Positions 5,284 through 12,863 are shown, counted from the stretch's first letter. The stretch: 20,004 bases of DNA from STD1-80 sp043802745 (GCA_043802745.1 JAZDKU010000007.1:1-20004), one strand, 5' to 3'. Notes: a model not told the origin generated them from the sequence alone. Program-made: numbers and translations.

Positions 5284-6318
5284 ATGAAAATAAATTTTAG
5301 TACCCAAAAAAATAGCTGGAACAAATTTCTGGTTGCCAACGAGGCGAGCTTCTTGCAATCTTTTGAGTGGGGTGAATTTCAGGAAAGATTGGGCAGAAAA
5401 ACCTGGCGTTTGTCCGCAGAGGATAACGGGGAAATTATGGCCCAAGCTTTGGTGGTTAAAAAATTCTTGCCTCTTGGTAAAAGCTATTTATACGTGCCCT
5501 TTGGGCCTTGCCTAGCCAACGAGCAAGCCCATTCGGCAAGCTCAGGGCAAGCAATGCCAGAACTGCTTAATGAAATTAAAAAAATAGCTAAAGATGAAAA
5601 GTCTGTTTATTGTTATGTGGAGCCATTTTGGGAAAAGTCAGGGGAGGGCAGACCTCCCAAAAACTGGGCTCAAGTTAAAGGAGGTCTGCCCTCCCGTCCG
5701 CAAAAACGAACACAGCCCCAGCAAACTTTAGTTATTGATTTATTGCCCCCAGAAGAGCAAATTTTTAAAAGCTTAAAATCAAAAACCACCAGATACAATA
5801 TAAGGTTTGCTCAAAAAGCTGGCTTGCAGTTTGAAAGCCCCGACGTGATAGGGGATAAGGAAATAGATATTTTTTATAACCTGGCTCAAAAAAGCGCGGA
5901 AAGAGATGGCTTTGCTAATTACGATAAAGATTATTTTAATAAGCTTTTTTCTGTGTCCAGCCAAGACCTAACCATAAAATTATTTTTTGCCAAGCACCAA
6001 GATAAATATATTGCCGCTAATATTTTTGTGTTTTTTGGCAAAACAGCTGTGCACTTGTTTGGTGGGTTTGACCATGAGTATAGAAGCTTAATGGCGCCTT
6101 ATTTTATGCACTGGAACCAGATGCTTTTTGCTAAAAATAAAATGAACTGTGAAACCTATGATTTTTGGGGCATTGATGAAAAAAAATGGCCTGGCGTTAC
6201 CCATTTCAAACATTCGTTTGGGGGCAAAGAAATAATTTATCCGCAAGGATGTGATATAGTTTATAGTAAATTTTATTATGAAATGTTTAGGTTAGCGAGA
6301 AAAATATTAAAAAAATGA
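5284..6318 (+). CDS. FemAB-family aminoacyl transferase (first paralogue)
   Basis: FemAB/FemX proteins use aminoacyl-tRNA to add amino acids to the side chain of peptidoglycan precursors, making the interpeptide bridge. The 344-residue protein has two acetyltransferase-like domains. Markers are FLQSFEWGEFQERLGRKTWR (about 23-42), YLYVPFGPCL (69-78), VYCYVEPFWEKS, LVIDLLPPEEQIFKSLKSKT with TRYNIRFAQKAGL (about 149-182), AERDGF, LFGGFDHEYRSLMAPYFMHW, YDFWGID and the final FKHSFGGKEIIYPQG. Two unusual peptides lie in the first domain: HSASSGQA (83-90) from a 22-bp repeat shared with dnaJ, and GEGRPPKNWAQVKGGLPSR (120-138) from a perfect inverted repeat. The second paralogue (10997-12031) has unrelated sequence there. 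The stop overlaps the next start as ATGA, so translation is coupled to the MurF-like gene. Position next to Mur ligases fits cell-wall work; the amino acid added is unknown. Confidence 0.9.
   Translation: MKINFSTQKNSWNKFLVANEASFLQSFEWGEFQERLGRKTWRLSAEDNGEIMAQALVVKKFLPLGKSYLYVPFGPCLANEQAHSASSGQAMPELLNEIKKIAKDEKSVYCYVEPFWEKSGEGRPPKNWAQVKGGLPSRPQKRTQPQQTLVIDLLPPEEQIFKSLKSKTTRYNIRFAQKAGLQFESPDVIGDKEIDIFYNLAQKSAERDGFANYDKDYFNKLFSVSSQDLTIKLFFAKHQDKYIAANIFVFFGKTAVHLFGGFDHEYRSLMAPYFMHWNQMLFAKNKMNCETYDFWGIDEKKWPGVTHFKHSFGGKEIIYPQGCDIVYSKFYYEMFRLARKILKK
5532..5553. repeat. 22-bp dispersed repeat inside femAB (copy 1)
   Basis: This matches 18883-18904 in dnaJ at 21 of 22 bases and is read in the same frame (SASSGQA here, SAGSGQA in dnaJ). 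The GC-rich core, GGCAAGCTCAGGGCAAGC, stands out from the AT-rich surroundings and resembles short palindrome-derived repeats scattered in many environmental genomes. Confidence 0.75.
5642..5695. repeat. 16-bp perfect inverted repeat inside femAB
   Basis: GGGAGGGCAGACCTCC (5642-5657) and its exact reverse complement (5680-5695) flank a 22-nt spacer. The element is GC-rich in an AT-rich gene, is read in frame as residues 120-138, and resembles an in-frame palindromic element. Confidence 0.85.
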
Positions 6319-7514
6319 AAAATTTAATCGCTAAAATATTAAAAAAACTTACCTATAAAGTTTTAGCCAAACAATGCCCGAATATAATCACGGTTACGGG
6401 CAGTGTTGGCAAAACTTCCACTAAAGAGGGTATTTATTATGCTATCAAGGGCTTGGGAAATGTTAGGCGAAGTTTAAAAAATTATAACAACGAACTTGGC
6501 GTGCCCTTTACTGTGGCGTTATGGGGTGGCAAGGCGCCGGGAAAAAATATAATAAGATGGAAAATAATCTTTTTTCGGCTTTTATATTACTCAATTATTA
6601 AAAGCAAGAATTATCCCAAGTGGCTAGTGCTAGAAATTGGCTCGGATAAACCAGGGGATTTGCAATATTTAATGGAAATGATCCCGGCAGGGCTTTTAAA
6701 ATGCGCTGTTTTAACAGCGGTATTTGGCGTTCACTTAGAGTTTTTCAAAACAATCGAAGCAATTTATCAAGAAAAAACTGTACCCTTTAATTATGTTGCC
6801 AAAGATGGATTTATTTTAATTAATACTGATAATTGTGATATAAAAAACACAAAAATTGTTTCTTATGGCTTTGAAAAGCCAGCTGATATTATGGCTTTTG
6901 ATTTTAAAGCAGGGGAGAGCGGTTTGAGTTTTAAAATTAAAACGCCAAGAGGCAATTACGACTTTTTATTAAAACAAGCGATTTCCTCTTATCAATGCTA
7001 CCCAATTTTAGCTGGGGTGGGGGTGGCTTTAAATTTAGGCATAGATATCAAGGAAGCGCTTGAGGGCTTAAAAGAAAAGTTGTCCATGCCAGGGAGAATG
7101 CGCTTAATTGAAGGTATTAACAACTCTTTATTGATTGATGACACATATAATTCCTCTCCCGAAGCTGCTAAATACGCTTTAGAAGCTTTAAAAGAACTGC
7201 CAAGAGGCGGAAGAAAGATCGCTGTTTTAGGCGACATGCTAGAGCTTGGCCCTGACAGCGCAAGGCTTCATCGAGAAGTAGAAGATTTAGCAAAAAATTT
7301 AAGTATTGATATTATTATAACCTTTGGCAAAGAAAAACAATTTATAGACCATCAAAAAGCCAGCGATTATTTAAAAAATTTAATAAAGCCAGGCGATACA
7401 ATTTTGATAAAAGGCTCTCAAGGTGTTAGAATGGAAAAAATCGCAAAACAAATAATGGCCCACCCCGAAACCGCCAAAGATTTATTAGTAAGGCAAACAT
7501 CGGAGTGGTTTTAA
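6315..7514 (+). CDS. murF: MurF-like Mur ligase lacking the usual N-terminal UDP-binding domain
   Basis: MurF joins D-Ala-D-Ala to UDP-MurNAc-tripeptide in the cytoplasm. The 399-residue protein has the ATP loop TVTGSVGKTSTKEG (26-39), KNYNNELGVPFTV (55-67) and LEIGSDKPGDLQYL (106-119), which correspond to the MurF 'NxxxGxP' and 'EMG..PGEI' segments. HLEFFKTIEAIYQEK (140-154) contains the Lys expected to be carbamylated. MPGRMRLIEG (258-267), DDTYNSSPEAA (275-285) and AVLGDMLELG (303-312) mark the C-terminal domain. Only about 22 residues precede the ATP-binding strand, so the roughly 80-residue N-terminal domain that holds the UDP-sugar in standard MurF is missing. Substrate recognition must therefore differ or be supplied by a partner. 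It overlaps the upstream femAB by 4 nt. The Mur ligase call is firm; MurF itself is the closest match, not proven. Confidence 0.8.
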   Translation: MKNLIAKILKKLTYKVLAKQCPNIITVTGSVGKTSTKEGIYYAIKGLGNVRRSLKNYNNELGVPFTVALWGGKAPGKNIIRWKIIFFRLLYYSIIKSKNYPKWLVLEIGSDKPGDLQYLMEMIPAGLLKCAVLTAVFGVHLEFFKTIEAIYQEKTVPFNYVAKDGFILINTDNCDIKNTKIVSYGFEKPADIMAFDFKAGESGLSFKIKTPRGNYDFLLKQAISSYQCYPILAGVGVALNLGIDIKEALEGLKEKLSMPGRMRLIEGINNSLLIDDTYNSSPEAAKYALEALKELPRGGRKIAVLGDMLELGPDSARLHREVEDLAKNLSIDIIITFGKEKQFIDHQKASDYLKNLIKPGDTILIKGSQGVRMEKIAKQIMAHPETAKDLLVRQTSEWF

Positions 7515-7516
7515 GA

Positions 7517-7539
7517 TTACAGCGCCCAAAGCGCTGTAA
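7517..7539. repeat. Perfect 9-bp hairpin between murF-like and hydrolase genes
   Basis: TTACAGCGC (7517-7525) pairs with GCGCTGTAA (7531-7539) around CCAAA. It fills most of the 30-nt gap, starting 3 nt after one stop codon and ending 5 nt before the next start. No T-tract follows, so it is more likely an RNA-processing or translation-modulating element than a terminator. Confidence 0.7.
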
Positions 7540-7544
7540 AAGCT

Positions 7545-8282
7545 ATGGACAGTTTAATTATTTTACATGGGTGGCAAAGTTCTAAGGAAAAATGGCAAAG
7601 AGTTAAAGAGTTGCTGGAAACCCAAAGTTTAAAAGTTGTGGTGCCTGATTTGCCCGGGTTTAAGCCAGAAAATCAGCTAAGCAAGCCTTGGAATTTAGAC
7701 AATTACGTTGAATGGCTAAATAGCATTCTAAAAAATACTGACGACTTTTCTGGTCAAGTTTTTTTATTAGGCCATTCTTTTGGAGGAAGGGTAGCTATTA
7801 AATTTGCTGTTAAATACCCAGAAAAATTAAAAGGTTTAATTTTGGTTTCAGCGGCTGGTATAAAAAAAGAAAAAACTTTTCGCGATAAAGCCTTACTCAA
7901 AATTATAAAACTTGCTAAAAAGTTAGGCGTTCAAGAAGGGGCATCTCAAACAAGGGGATTATGGCAAATAATTAGAAAGATTTTTTATCGCTATGTTTTG
8001 CGCCAAACCGATTATTTTAAAGCCAATCCTATGCAAAAAGAGATAATGAAAAGCGCGCTTGAGGAAGACTTAAAACCACTTTTAAATGACATAGCCACGA
8101 CCACTTTAATCATTTGGGGCAAAAAAGACAGGATGACATTACTAAAAGACGCTTATTTAATGAAAGAAAAAATAAAAAATTCTCAACTTGAAATTATTGA
8201 TAACATTGGCCACACGCCCCATCTTGAATGTCCAGAAATATTGGCGCAAAAAATAAAAAGTTTTGTCAGTAATCCTGCTTAA
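7545..8282 (+). CDS. Alpha/beta-fold hydrolase
   Basis: The 245-residue protein has a full alpha/beta-hydrolase catalytic set. The oxyanion region is LIILHGWQSSKEKW (4-17), the nucleophile elbow GHSFGG has Ser78, the acid Asp195 is in IIWGKKDRMT, and His223 is in IDNIGHTPHLECP. VVPDLPGF near residue 32 is also typical. A cap region (about 108-165) is rich in Lys and aromatic residues and could face the membrane. No signal peptide is seen, so it is probably cytoplasmic. Such enzymes may be esterases, lipases, thioesterases or amidases. Lying between two Mur ligase genes, it may act on a cell-wall precursor or carrier lipid, but that is inference from position only. The ATG has no Shine-Dalgarno; it ends 2 nt before the next gene. 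Confidence 0.85.
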   Translation: MDSLIILHGWQSSKEKWQRVKELLETQSLKVVVPDLPGFKPENQLSKPWNLDNYVEWLNSILKNTDDFSGQVFLLGHSFGGRVAIKFAVKYPEKLKGLILVSAAGIKKEKTFRDKALLKIIKLAKKLGVQEGASQTRGLWQIIRKIFYRYVLRQTDYFKANPMQKEIMKSALEEDLKPLLNDIATTTLIIWGKKDRMTLLKDAYLMKEKIKNSQLEIIDNIGHTPHLECPEILAQKIKSFVSNPA

Positions 8283-8284
8283 AA

Positions 8285-9763
8285 ATGTTTAAAGTGATTA
8301 TTATAATTTTATGGTTTCTAATTCTAGCCAAGCTTTTATTATTTTGGCTTTGGCTTTGGCAAGTAAAAGAATATCGCTGGAAAAGGTTTAAAGACCATTT
8401 CACAACTCAAGCGTTCAAAAAAATATTGTCTAGTTTCTGGCGAACTAAATACCCAAAGATAACCAAAAAAACAGCTTTGCTTTGCTTGTCCGGGCTTTTA
8501 GCAGAGATAATGGTAATTTATCAAAGTTTTTATTTTAAAAGCAACGCTTTTTATATTTGGGTTTTGCTTTCAATTATTTTAGCGCCCCTAGCCATTGCTT
8601 TACTGATATTTATTTTCCAAATTCCAACCATTATTTTAAGGAAAACTATTATCAAAAAAGCAGGTAAAAAAAGAATGGGGTTTAAAGATTTAACTGTTGT
8701 GGCTATTACTGGTAGCTACGGGAAAACATCAGTTAAAGAGTTTCTGGCTACTATTCTTTCCACAAAGTTTCGAGTTTTAAAAACCGAAAAACATATAAAC
8801 GCAGAGATCGGGCTTGCTCGAACAATCCTAAACAACTTAAAACCAGAACACCAAATTTTTGTGGCCGAAGTTGGGGCTTACGAAAGGGGAGATATAAAAG
8901 AAATCTGTCAAATGCTTTGTCCCCAAGTCGGTATTTTAACTGGCGTAAACGAGCAACATTTGTCGCTTTTTGGCTCGCAGGAAAATATTATTAAAGCAAA
9001 ATTTGAGTTAGTAGAAAGCTTGCCAGAGAATGGCATAGCAATTTTAAATGGCAATAGCGATAAGGTTAGAAACGAAAGATCAAAAATTAAAAATTATAAT
9101 AAGAATTTAAAAAATATAGTTTGGTGCTTTAATGAGGGTCCGGGGGACATTTGGGCAGAAAATATTGTAGTAGATAAAAACAGTATATCGCTAAAGATGC
9201 TAACAAAAGATGGAGATGAGGCAGATTTTAAATTAAACTTATTGGGAAGGTACAACATTGAGAATATTTTATTAGCAGCTGGCTGCGCCAAAGAATTAGG
9301 GATGACCTTGTCGGAGGTATCTCTTGCCTGTAATAATATCCAAACCGAGCAAGAATCAATGCAAGCAAGAAAGGGGGCTTTGGGTTTAAATATAATTGAC
9401 AGTACTTATTCAGCCAATCCAGACGGCGTTTTGGCAAATTTGGATTACTTAAAACTTTGCTCTGGAAAAAAAATTTTAGTCATGCCCTGTCTTATTGAAT
9501 TGGGCAAAGCGTCAGAAAGTGTTCATGAAAAATTAGGCGCTAAAATTAGTGAGGTATGTGACTTGGCTATTATCACTACCAAAGATAGATTTAAAGAATT
9601 ATTGCAAGGATTTCAAAAGGTCGGCCATGAGCAAAACAAAATATTTTTAATTGAAGAGCCAAAAGAAATGTTTGAAAAAATTAGCGAATTTGCTAAAAAT
9701 GGAGATACTTTAATTTTGGAAAGTCGCGTGCCTCAAGCCTTGATTAAGCTACTTAATATATGA
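8285..9763 (+). CDS. Membrane-anchored Mur ligase paralogue
   Basis: The 492-residue protein fuses a membrane region to a Mur ligase. Hydrophobic segments lie at about 3-26 (VIIIILWFLILAKLLLFWLW), 62-82 (TALLCLSGLLAEIMVIYQ) and 90-118 (YIWVLLSIILAPLAIALLIF onward). The ligase then begins with VVAITGSYGKTSVKEF (138-153). EVGAYERGDIKEI, NEQHLSLFGSQENIIKAKFE (with the Lys normally carbamylated), NLLGRYNIENILLAAG and DSTYSANPDG follow. It departs from MurF: Ser replaces the usual Asn in the Y(N/S)ANP motif, the MPGR segment is replaced by a region reading QESMQARKG, and the D.LELG region reads MPCLIELGKA. KIKNYNKNLK comes from an A-rich repeat. It probably works at the inner membrane face, perhaps on a lipid-linked precursor (inference). 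It overlaps the next gene by 4 nt (ATGA). Confidence 0.8.
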   Translation: MFKVIIIILWFLILAKLLLFWLWLWQVKEYRWKRFKDHFTTQAFKKILSSFWRTKYPKITKKTALLCLSGLLAEIMVIYQSFYFKSNAFYIWVLLSIILAPLAIALLIFIFQIPTIILRKTIIKKAGKKRMGFKDLTVVAITGSYGKTSVKEFLATILSTKFRVLKTEKHINAEIGLARTILNNLKPEHQIFVAEVGAYERGDIKEICQMLCPQVGILTGVNEQHLSLFGSQENIIKAKFELVESLPENGIAILNGNSDKVRNERSKIKNYNKNLKNIVWCFNEGPGDIWAENIVVDKNSISLKMLTKDGDEADFKLNLLGRYNIENILLAAGCAKELGMTLSEVSLACNNIQTEQESMQARKGALGLNIIDSTYSANPDGVLANLDYLKLCSGKKILVMPCLIELGKASESVHEKLGAKISEVCDLAIITTKDRFKELLQGFQKVGHEQNKIFLIEEPKEMFEKISEFAKNGDTLILESRVPQALIKLLNI

Positions 9764-11019
9764 TAATCTCTTCGGCATTATCGCCCAATACCGAACAAGA
9801 TGATTTAAAATTAATTAAGCGATTGATTTGGCATTTCCAGAAAACAGAAAGCGCAACTTCTGACCTAGAAGAGGTGTTTAGCAGTTTTATTGAGCAACAA
9901 TATTGCTTTGCTTTTAATAGCGGACGGACTGCTTTTTTAGCTATTTTGCAAGCCTTGGGCATTAAAGCAGGGGATGAAATTTTAGTGCAAGGCCTTACTT
10001 GCGCTGTTTTAGTGGCGCCGATTTTATATTTAAAAGCCAAGCCAGTTTTTGTGGATATAGACGAAACATTAAACATAGATCCAATTGATTTAAAGAATAA
10101 AATAACAAGTAGAACTAAGGCAATTGTTGTCCAGCATACTTTTGGCTGGCCAGCTAAAATAACAGAGATTCAAGCAATTGCTAAAGAACACCATCTCTTT
10201 TTAATTGAAGACTGCGCTCATAGCTTGGGCAGCCAGCATCAGGGAAGGTATTGCGGCACTTTTGGGGATGCAAGCTTTTTTAGTTTTGGCCGCGATAAAG
10301 TTATTTCTTCAATTTTTGGCGGGCTAGCTTCTACTAATAATAAATCTCTAGCTATTAGCATTAAAAAATTTCAGCAAGAACTCAAGCAACCTTCTTGCTG
10401 GTGGACCCAAAAACAGCTTTTAAATCCTGTTTTAACTAATAGCATTATCTTGCCCCTTTATTCTTTTTGGGGCCTGGGAAAAATAGCTTTAATTTTATTG
10501 CAAAAAACTCAAATTTTACCAAGGCCAGTTTCTGAAAGCGAAAAACAAGGGAAAATGCCAGAGAAAATTATTAGAAAAATGCCCGATAGGCTTGCTATCT
10601 TGGCCAAACATCAACTTACTAAATTAAAAAGATTCAACGAGCATCGCAGAGAGATAGCTGATTTTTATATTCAAGAGTTGAGAGGGGGCGAGTTTATTAT
10701 GCCCCTTGATCAGCCTCTTGAAAAAAACAATCCAAATTTTATGAAGTTTCCGATTCTAGCAAATACAAGCACAAAAATTATTTTAGAAAATGCTAGAAAA
10801 GCTAATATTTTACTTGGTGATGGTTGGCGAGAGACACCAATTGTTCCTTTTGACACAAATATAGAAAAAATGGGTTATTTGTGGGGCTCTTGCCCTAAAG
10901 TTGAAAAAGTAGCCGCTAGCCTAATTAACCTACCCACTCATATTAATATTTCGCAAGAAAAAGCGCAAAAAATTGTAAATTTTTTAAAAAATAATAATGG
11001 AAATACTAGAAATAACTAA
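9760..11019 (+). CDS. DegT/DnrJ/EryC1-family PLP aminotransferase
   Basis: The 419-residue protein follows the fold type I order of this family: FNSGRTAFLAILQALGIKAG (52-71, phosphate-binding), DEILVQGLTCAVLVAPILY (72-90), PVFVDID (95-101), VVQHTFGWPA (123-132), LIEDCAHSLGS (148-158, Asp151 against the PLP ring nitrogen) and FFSFGRDKVISS (173-184), where Lys180 should carry PLP. SFGRDK replaces the more common 'SF...K' with a T or H before Lys, so this is a diverged member. Most relatives aminate keto-sugars for surface glycans, and some act in amino-acid or antibiotic pathways. Here there are no sugar-nucleotide enzymes nearby; it overlaps the membrane Mur ligase by 4 nt and the second femAB by 23 nt, which suggests a role tied to a peptidoglycan or bridge amino compound. 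The substrate is unknown. Confidence 0.85.
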   Translation: MIISSALSPNTEQDDLKLIKRLIWHFQKTESATSDLEEVFSSFIEQQYCFAFNSGRTAFLAILQALGIKAGDEILVQGLTCAVLVAPILYLKAKPVFVDIDETLNIDPIDLKNKITSRTKAIVVQHTFGWPAKITEIQAIAKEHHLFLIEDCAHSLGSQHQGRYCGTFGDASFFSFGRDKVISSIFGGLASTNNKSLAISIKKFQQELKQPSCWWTQKQLLNPVLTNSIILPLYSFWGLGKIALILLQKTQILPRPVSESEKQGKMPEKIIRKMPDRLAILAKHQLTKLKRFNEHRREIADFYIQELRGGEFIMPLDQPLEKNNPNFMKFPILANTSTKIILENARKANILLGDGWRETPIVPFDTNIEKMGYLWGSCPKVEKVAASLINLPTHINISQEKAQKIVNFLKNNNGNTRNN

Positions 11020-12031
11020 AAAAGAGATTTGGGAAAGCTTTGTATCGCAATGTCCAGAAAAAACTTTTCTCCAAAGTTGGAATTGGGGCGAGTTTCAAAA
11101 AGCCCTTGGAGAAAAAGTGTGGCGTTTTGGTTTTTTTGAAAACAAGAGTCTTTTAGCTGTTTGCTTGGTAATAAGGGTTAGGGCAAAGCGAGGAAGCTTT
11201 TTATTTATTCCTCATGGCCCTATAATTAAATTATATAACCTTGAGAACAAATCAAAAATTTTAACAGCCTTAATAAAAAAATTTAAAGAAATAGCCAAAA
11301 AAGAAGGGTGCTCGTTTATTAGAATAGCTCCTGTTTGGGAAAGAAGCAAAGAAAACGCTAATTTATTTGAGCAAATCGGTTTTTTGCCAGCGTCCATACA
11401 CGCGCACGCAGAGTTGTCTTGGTTGCTTAATATAGAGTTAAGCGAAGAACAGCTGTTGCAAAAAATGCGGAAAACCACAAGATATTTGATAAAGCAAGGT
11501 CAAAATAATTCTGACTTAGAAATTATCAAATCACAGGACATTAAGGATATAGAAATTTTTAACAGCCTCTACCAAGAAACAGTTAAAAAGCATCACTTTA
11601 CACCTTTTTCTTTAAATTATTTAAACAACGAATTTTCATCTTTTGCTAAAGATAACCAAGCAATTATTTTTTTAGCTAAGCACAAGGATGATTATTTGGC
11701 TTCAGCTGTTATTGTTTTTTGGCAGGGTATTGGATTTTATCACCAGGGAGCTTCTAAAGTATCAAAAATTCCAGCTGCTTACTTGTTGCAATGGGAGGTA
11801 ATTAAAGAAGCCAAAAAAAGAAATTGCGCTATTTATAATTTTTGGGGCATTGCTGATGTTGGAAACAAAGAAAAGTTAAAAAAGCATCCTTGGGCAGGGC
11901 TTACTTTATTTAAGCAAGGTTTTGGAGGATATGAGAAGGCATACTTAAAAACTCAAGACCTGCCTCTTTCTTGGAGGTATTGGCCGGTTAAGTACTTTGA
12001 GTTGTTCCGAAAATGGAAAAGAGGTTTTTAA
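10997..12031 (+). CDS. FemAB-family aminoacyl transferase (second paralogue)
   Basis: This is a 344-residue paralogue of the protein encoded at 5284-6318, sharing the layout FLQSWNWGEFQKALGEKVWR (about 24-43), LFIPHGPIIK, RIAPVWERS, KMRKTTRYLIKQG, HHFTPF, FYHQGASKVSKIPAAYLLQW, YNFWGIAD and LFKQGFGGYEKAY. It would add an amino acid to a peptidoglycan precursor from aminoacyl-tRNA. The 'KTTRY.I' motif is kept in both copies. Unlike the first paralogue it carries no repeat-encoded peptides, so it is a useful internal reference. Two different FemAB enzymes in one operon would fit a bridge of two residues added in turn, as with FemA and FemB in Staphylococcus (inference by analogy). The start overlaps the aminotransferase gene by 23 nt. 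It ends 6 nt before ftsQ. Confidence 0.9.
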   Translation: MEILEITKKEIWESFVSQCPEKTFLQSWNWGEFQKALGEKVWRFGFFENKSLLAVCLVIRVRAKRGSFLFIPHGPIIKLYNLENKSKILTALIKKFKEIAKKEGCSFIRIAPVWERSKENANLFEQIGFLPASIHAHAELSWLLNIELSEEQLLQKMRKTTRYLIKQGQNNSDLEIIKSQDIKDIEIFNSLYQETVKKHHFTPFSLNYLNNEFSSFAKDNQAIIFLAKHKDDYLASAVIVFWQGIGFYHQGASKVSKIPAAYLLQWEVIKEAKKRNCAIYNFWGIADVGNKEKLKKHPWAGLTLFKQGFGGYEKAYLKTQDLPLSWRYWPVKYFELFRKWKRGF

Positions 12032-12037
12032 AATCAT

Positions 12038-12862
12038 ATGAAAAGCTACAAGCCATCGCATTTACAAAAGAAAATGAAAGTAAAGAAAAAAGCGCTTAAG
12101 AGAAAGAGATTTTTGAAGAGTCGCTTGTTTTTTGACATTTCTTTGGCTGTTATCCTTGGCTTGCTTCTAATCTATTTATTATTTTTTTCTCCAGTTTTTA
12201 AAATAAAAAATATCCAAATTGTTTCTCCAATAGAGGCGCCCCAAGAAAGCATAAAGCAAATAGTTAACAAAGAAATGCAAAAGAAAATTTTGCTTGTTAT
12301 TCAAAAAGATTCTTTTTTACTTTTAAATACAAGCGAATTAACGAAAAAAATTGCCAATGAATTCCCGCAAATTAGCAAGGTGAATATAAAAAAAGGACTC
12401 ACTGGTAATTTATTTATTGAGGCAAAACCAAGGATAGCCCAATCAATTTGGTGCTTCGGTGAAGCCACAACCACAAGCTGTTTTCTAGTTGATCAACAAA
12501 GAATAATATTTGCTCCAATTAGTCTTGAATCGCCAAGAAATGATTTAATTTTTATTAGCTCGGAAAACCCAGCAAAGCCAATATTTAGCGAGGTTTGCCA
12601 GGCTGATTTAATGGAGAGAATAGTAGAAACAAATAAAGTTTTTAATGATTTTGGGTTGTCCAGTTCCACTTTTGTAGAAAAATCAAATGGTTTTTTATAC
12701 GCTAAGGTAGTTGAGGGTTGGGAGGTGTACTTTAACCCCAAGCAAGACCTTGCCTCTGATATTCTTAAGCTTCGTTTGTTGTTACAAAAAGAAATTACCC
12801 CAGAAAAAAGAAAAACCCTAGAGTACATCGACCTAAGATTTTCCAAAGCGTACTACAAATAA
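12038..12862 (+). CDS. ftsQ: Cell division protein FtsQ/DivIB
   Basis: The 274-residue protein has a Lys/Arg-rich cytoplasmic tail of about 35 residues and one membrane segment (about 38-56, FDISLAVILGLLLIYLLFF). An extracytoplasmic POTRA-like domain begins FKIKNIQIVSPIEAPQESIK. SFLLLNTSELTKKIANEFPQ and ISKVNIKKGLTGNLFIEAKP match the FtsQ/POTRA pattern in which a short helix is followed by '(V/I)...V.(K/R)..P..L.I.(V/I)..R.P'. The C-terminal beta domain ends YIDLRFSKAYYK, like the 'YIDLR(F/Y)' of FtsQ. FtsQ bridges the divisome (FtsB/FtsL and FtsW/FtsI). Its place after Mur ligases recalls dcw clusters. It is the last gene of the forward operon; its stop lies 1 nt from the end of the convergent regulator gene. 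Confidence 0.85.
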   Translation: MKSYKPSHLQKKMKVKKKALKRKRFLKSRLFFDISLAVILGLLLIYLLFFSPVFKIKNIQIVSPIEAPQESIKQIVNKEMQKKILLVIQKDSFLLLNTSELTKKIANEFPQISKVNIKKGLTGNLFIEAKPRIAQSIWCFGEATTTSCFLVDQQRIIFAPISLESPRNDLIFISSENPAKPIFSEVCQADLMERIVETNKVFNDFGLSSSTFVEKSNGFLYAKVVEGWEVYFNPKQDLASDILKLRLLLQKEITPEKRKTLEYIDLRFSKAYYK

Positions 12863-12863
12863 A

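Noticed and set aside
3930..6318. Alternative genetic code with UGA read as Gly
   Set aside because: serS and the first femAB end naturally at TGA at family-typical lengths, and read-through would run into the next features, so UGA is a stop here.
7517..7539. Hairpin after the murF-like gene as a terminator splitting the operon
   Set aside because: There is no T-tract, the next ATG is 5 nt away and no promoter follows, so the operon is treated as continuous.
9753..10076. 107-codon minus-strand frame opposite the aminotransferase gene
   Set aside because: It is a shadow of conserved DegT-family coding sequence, with no support of its own.
10997..12031. The two FemAB genes as a recent tandem duplication
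   Set aside because: Although equal in length and motif order, the proteins differ at most positions, so any duplication is old.
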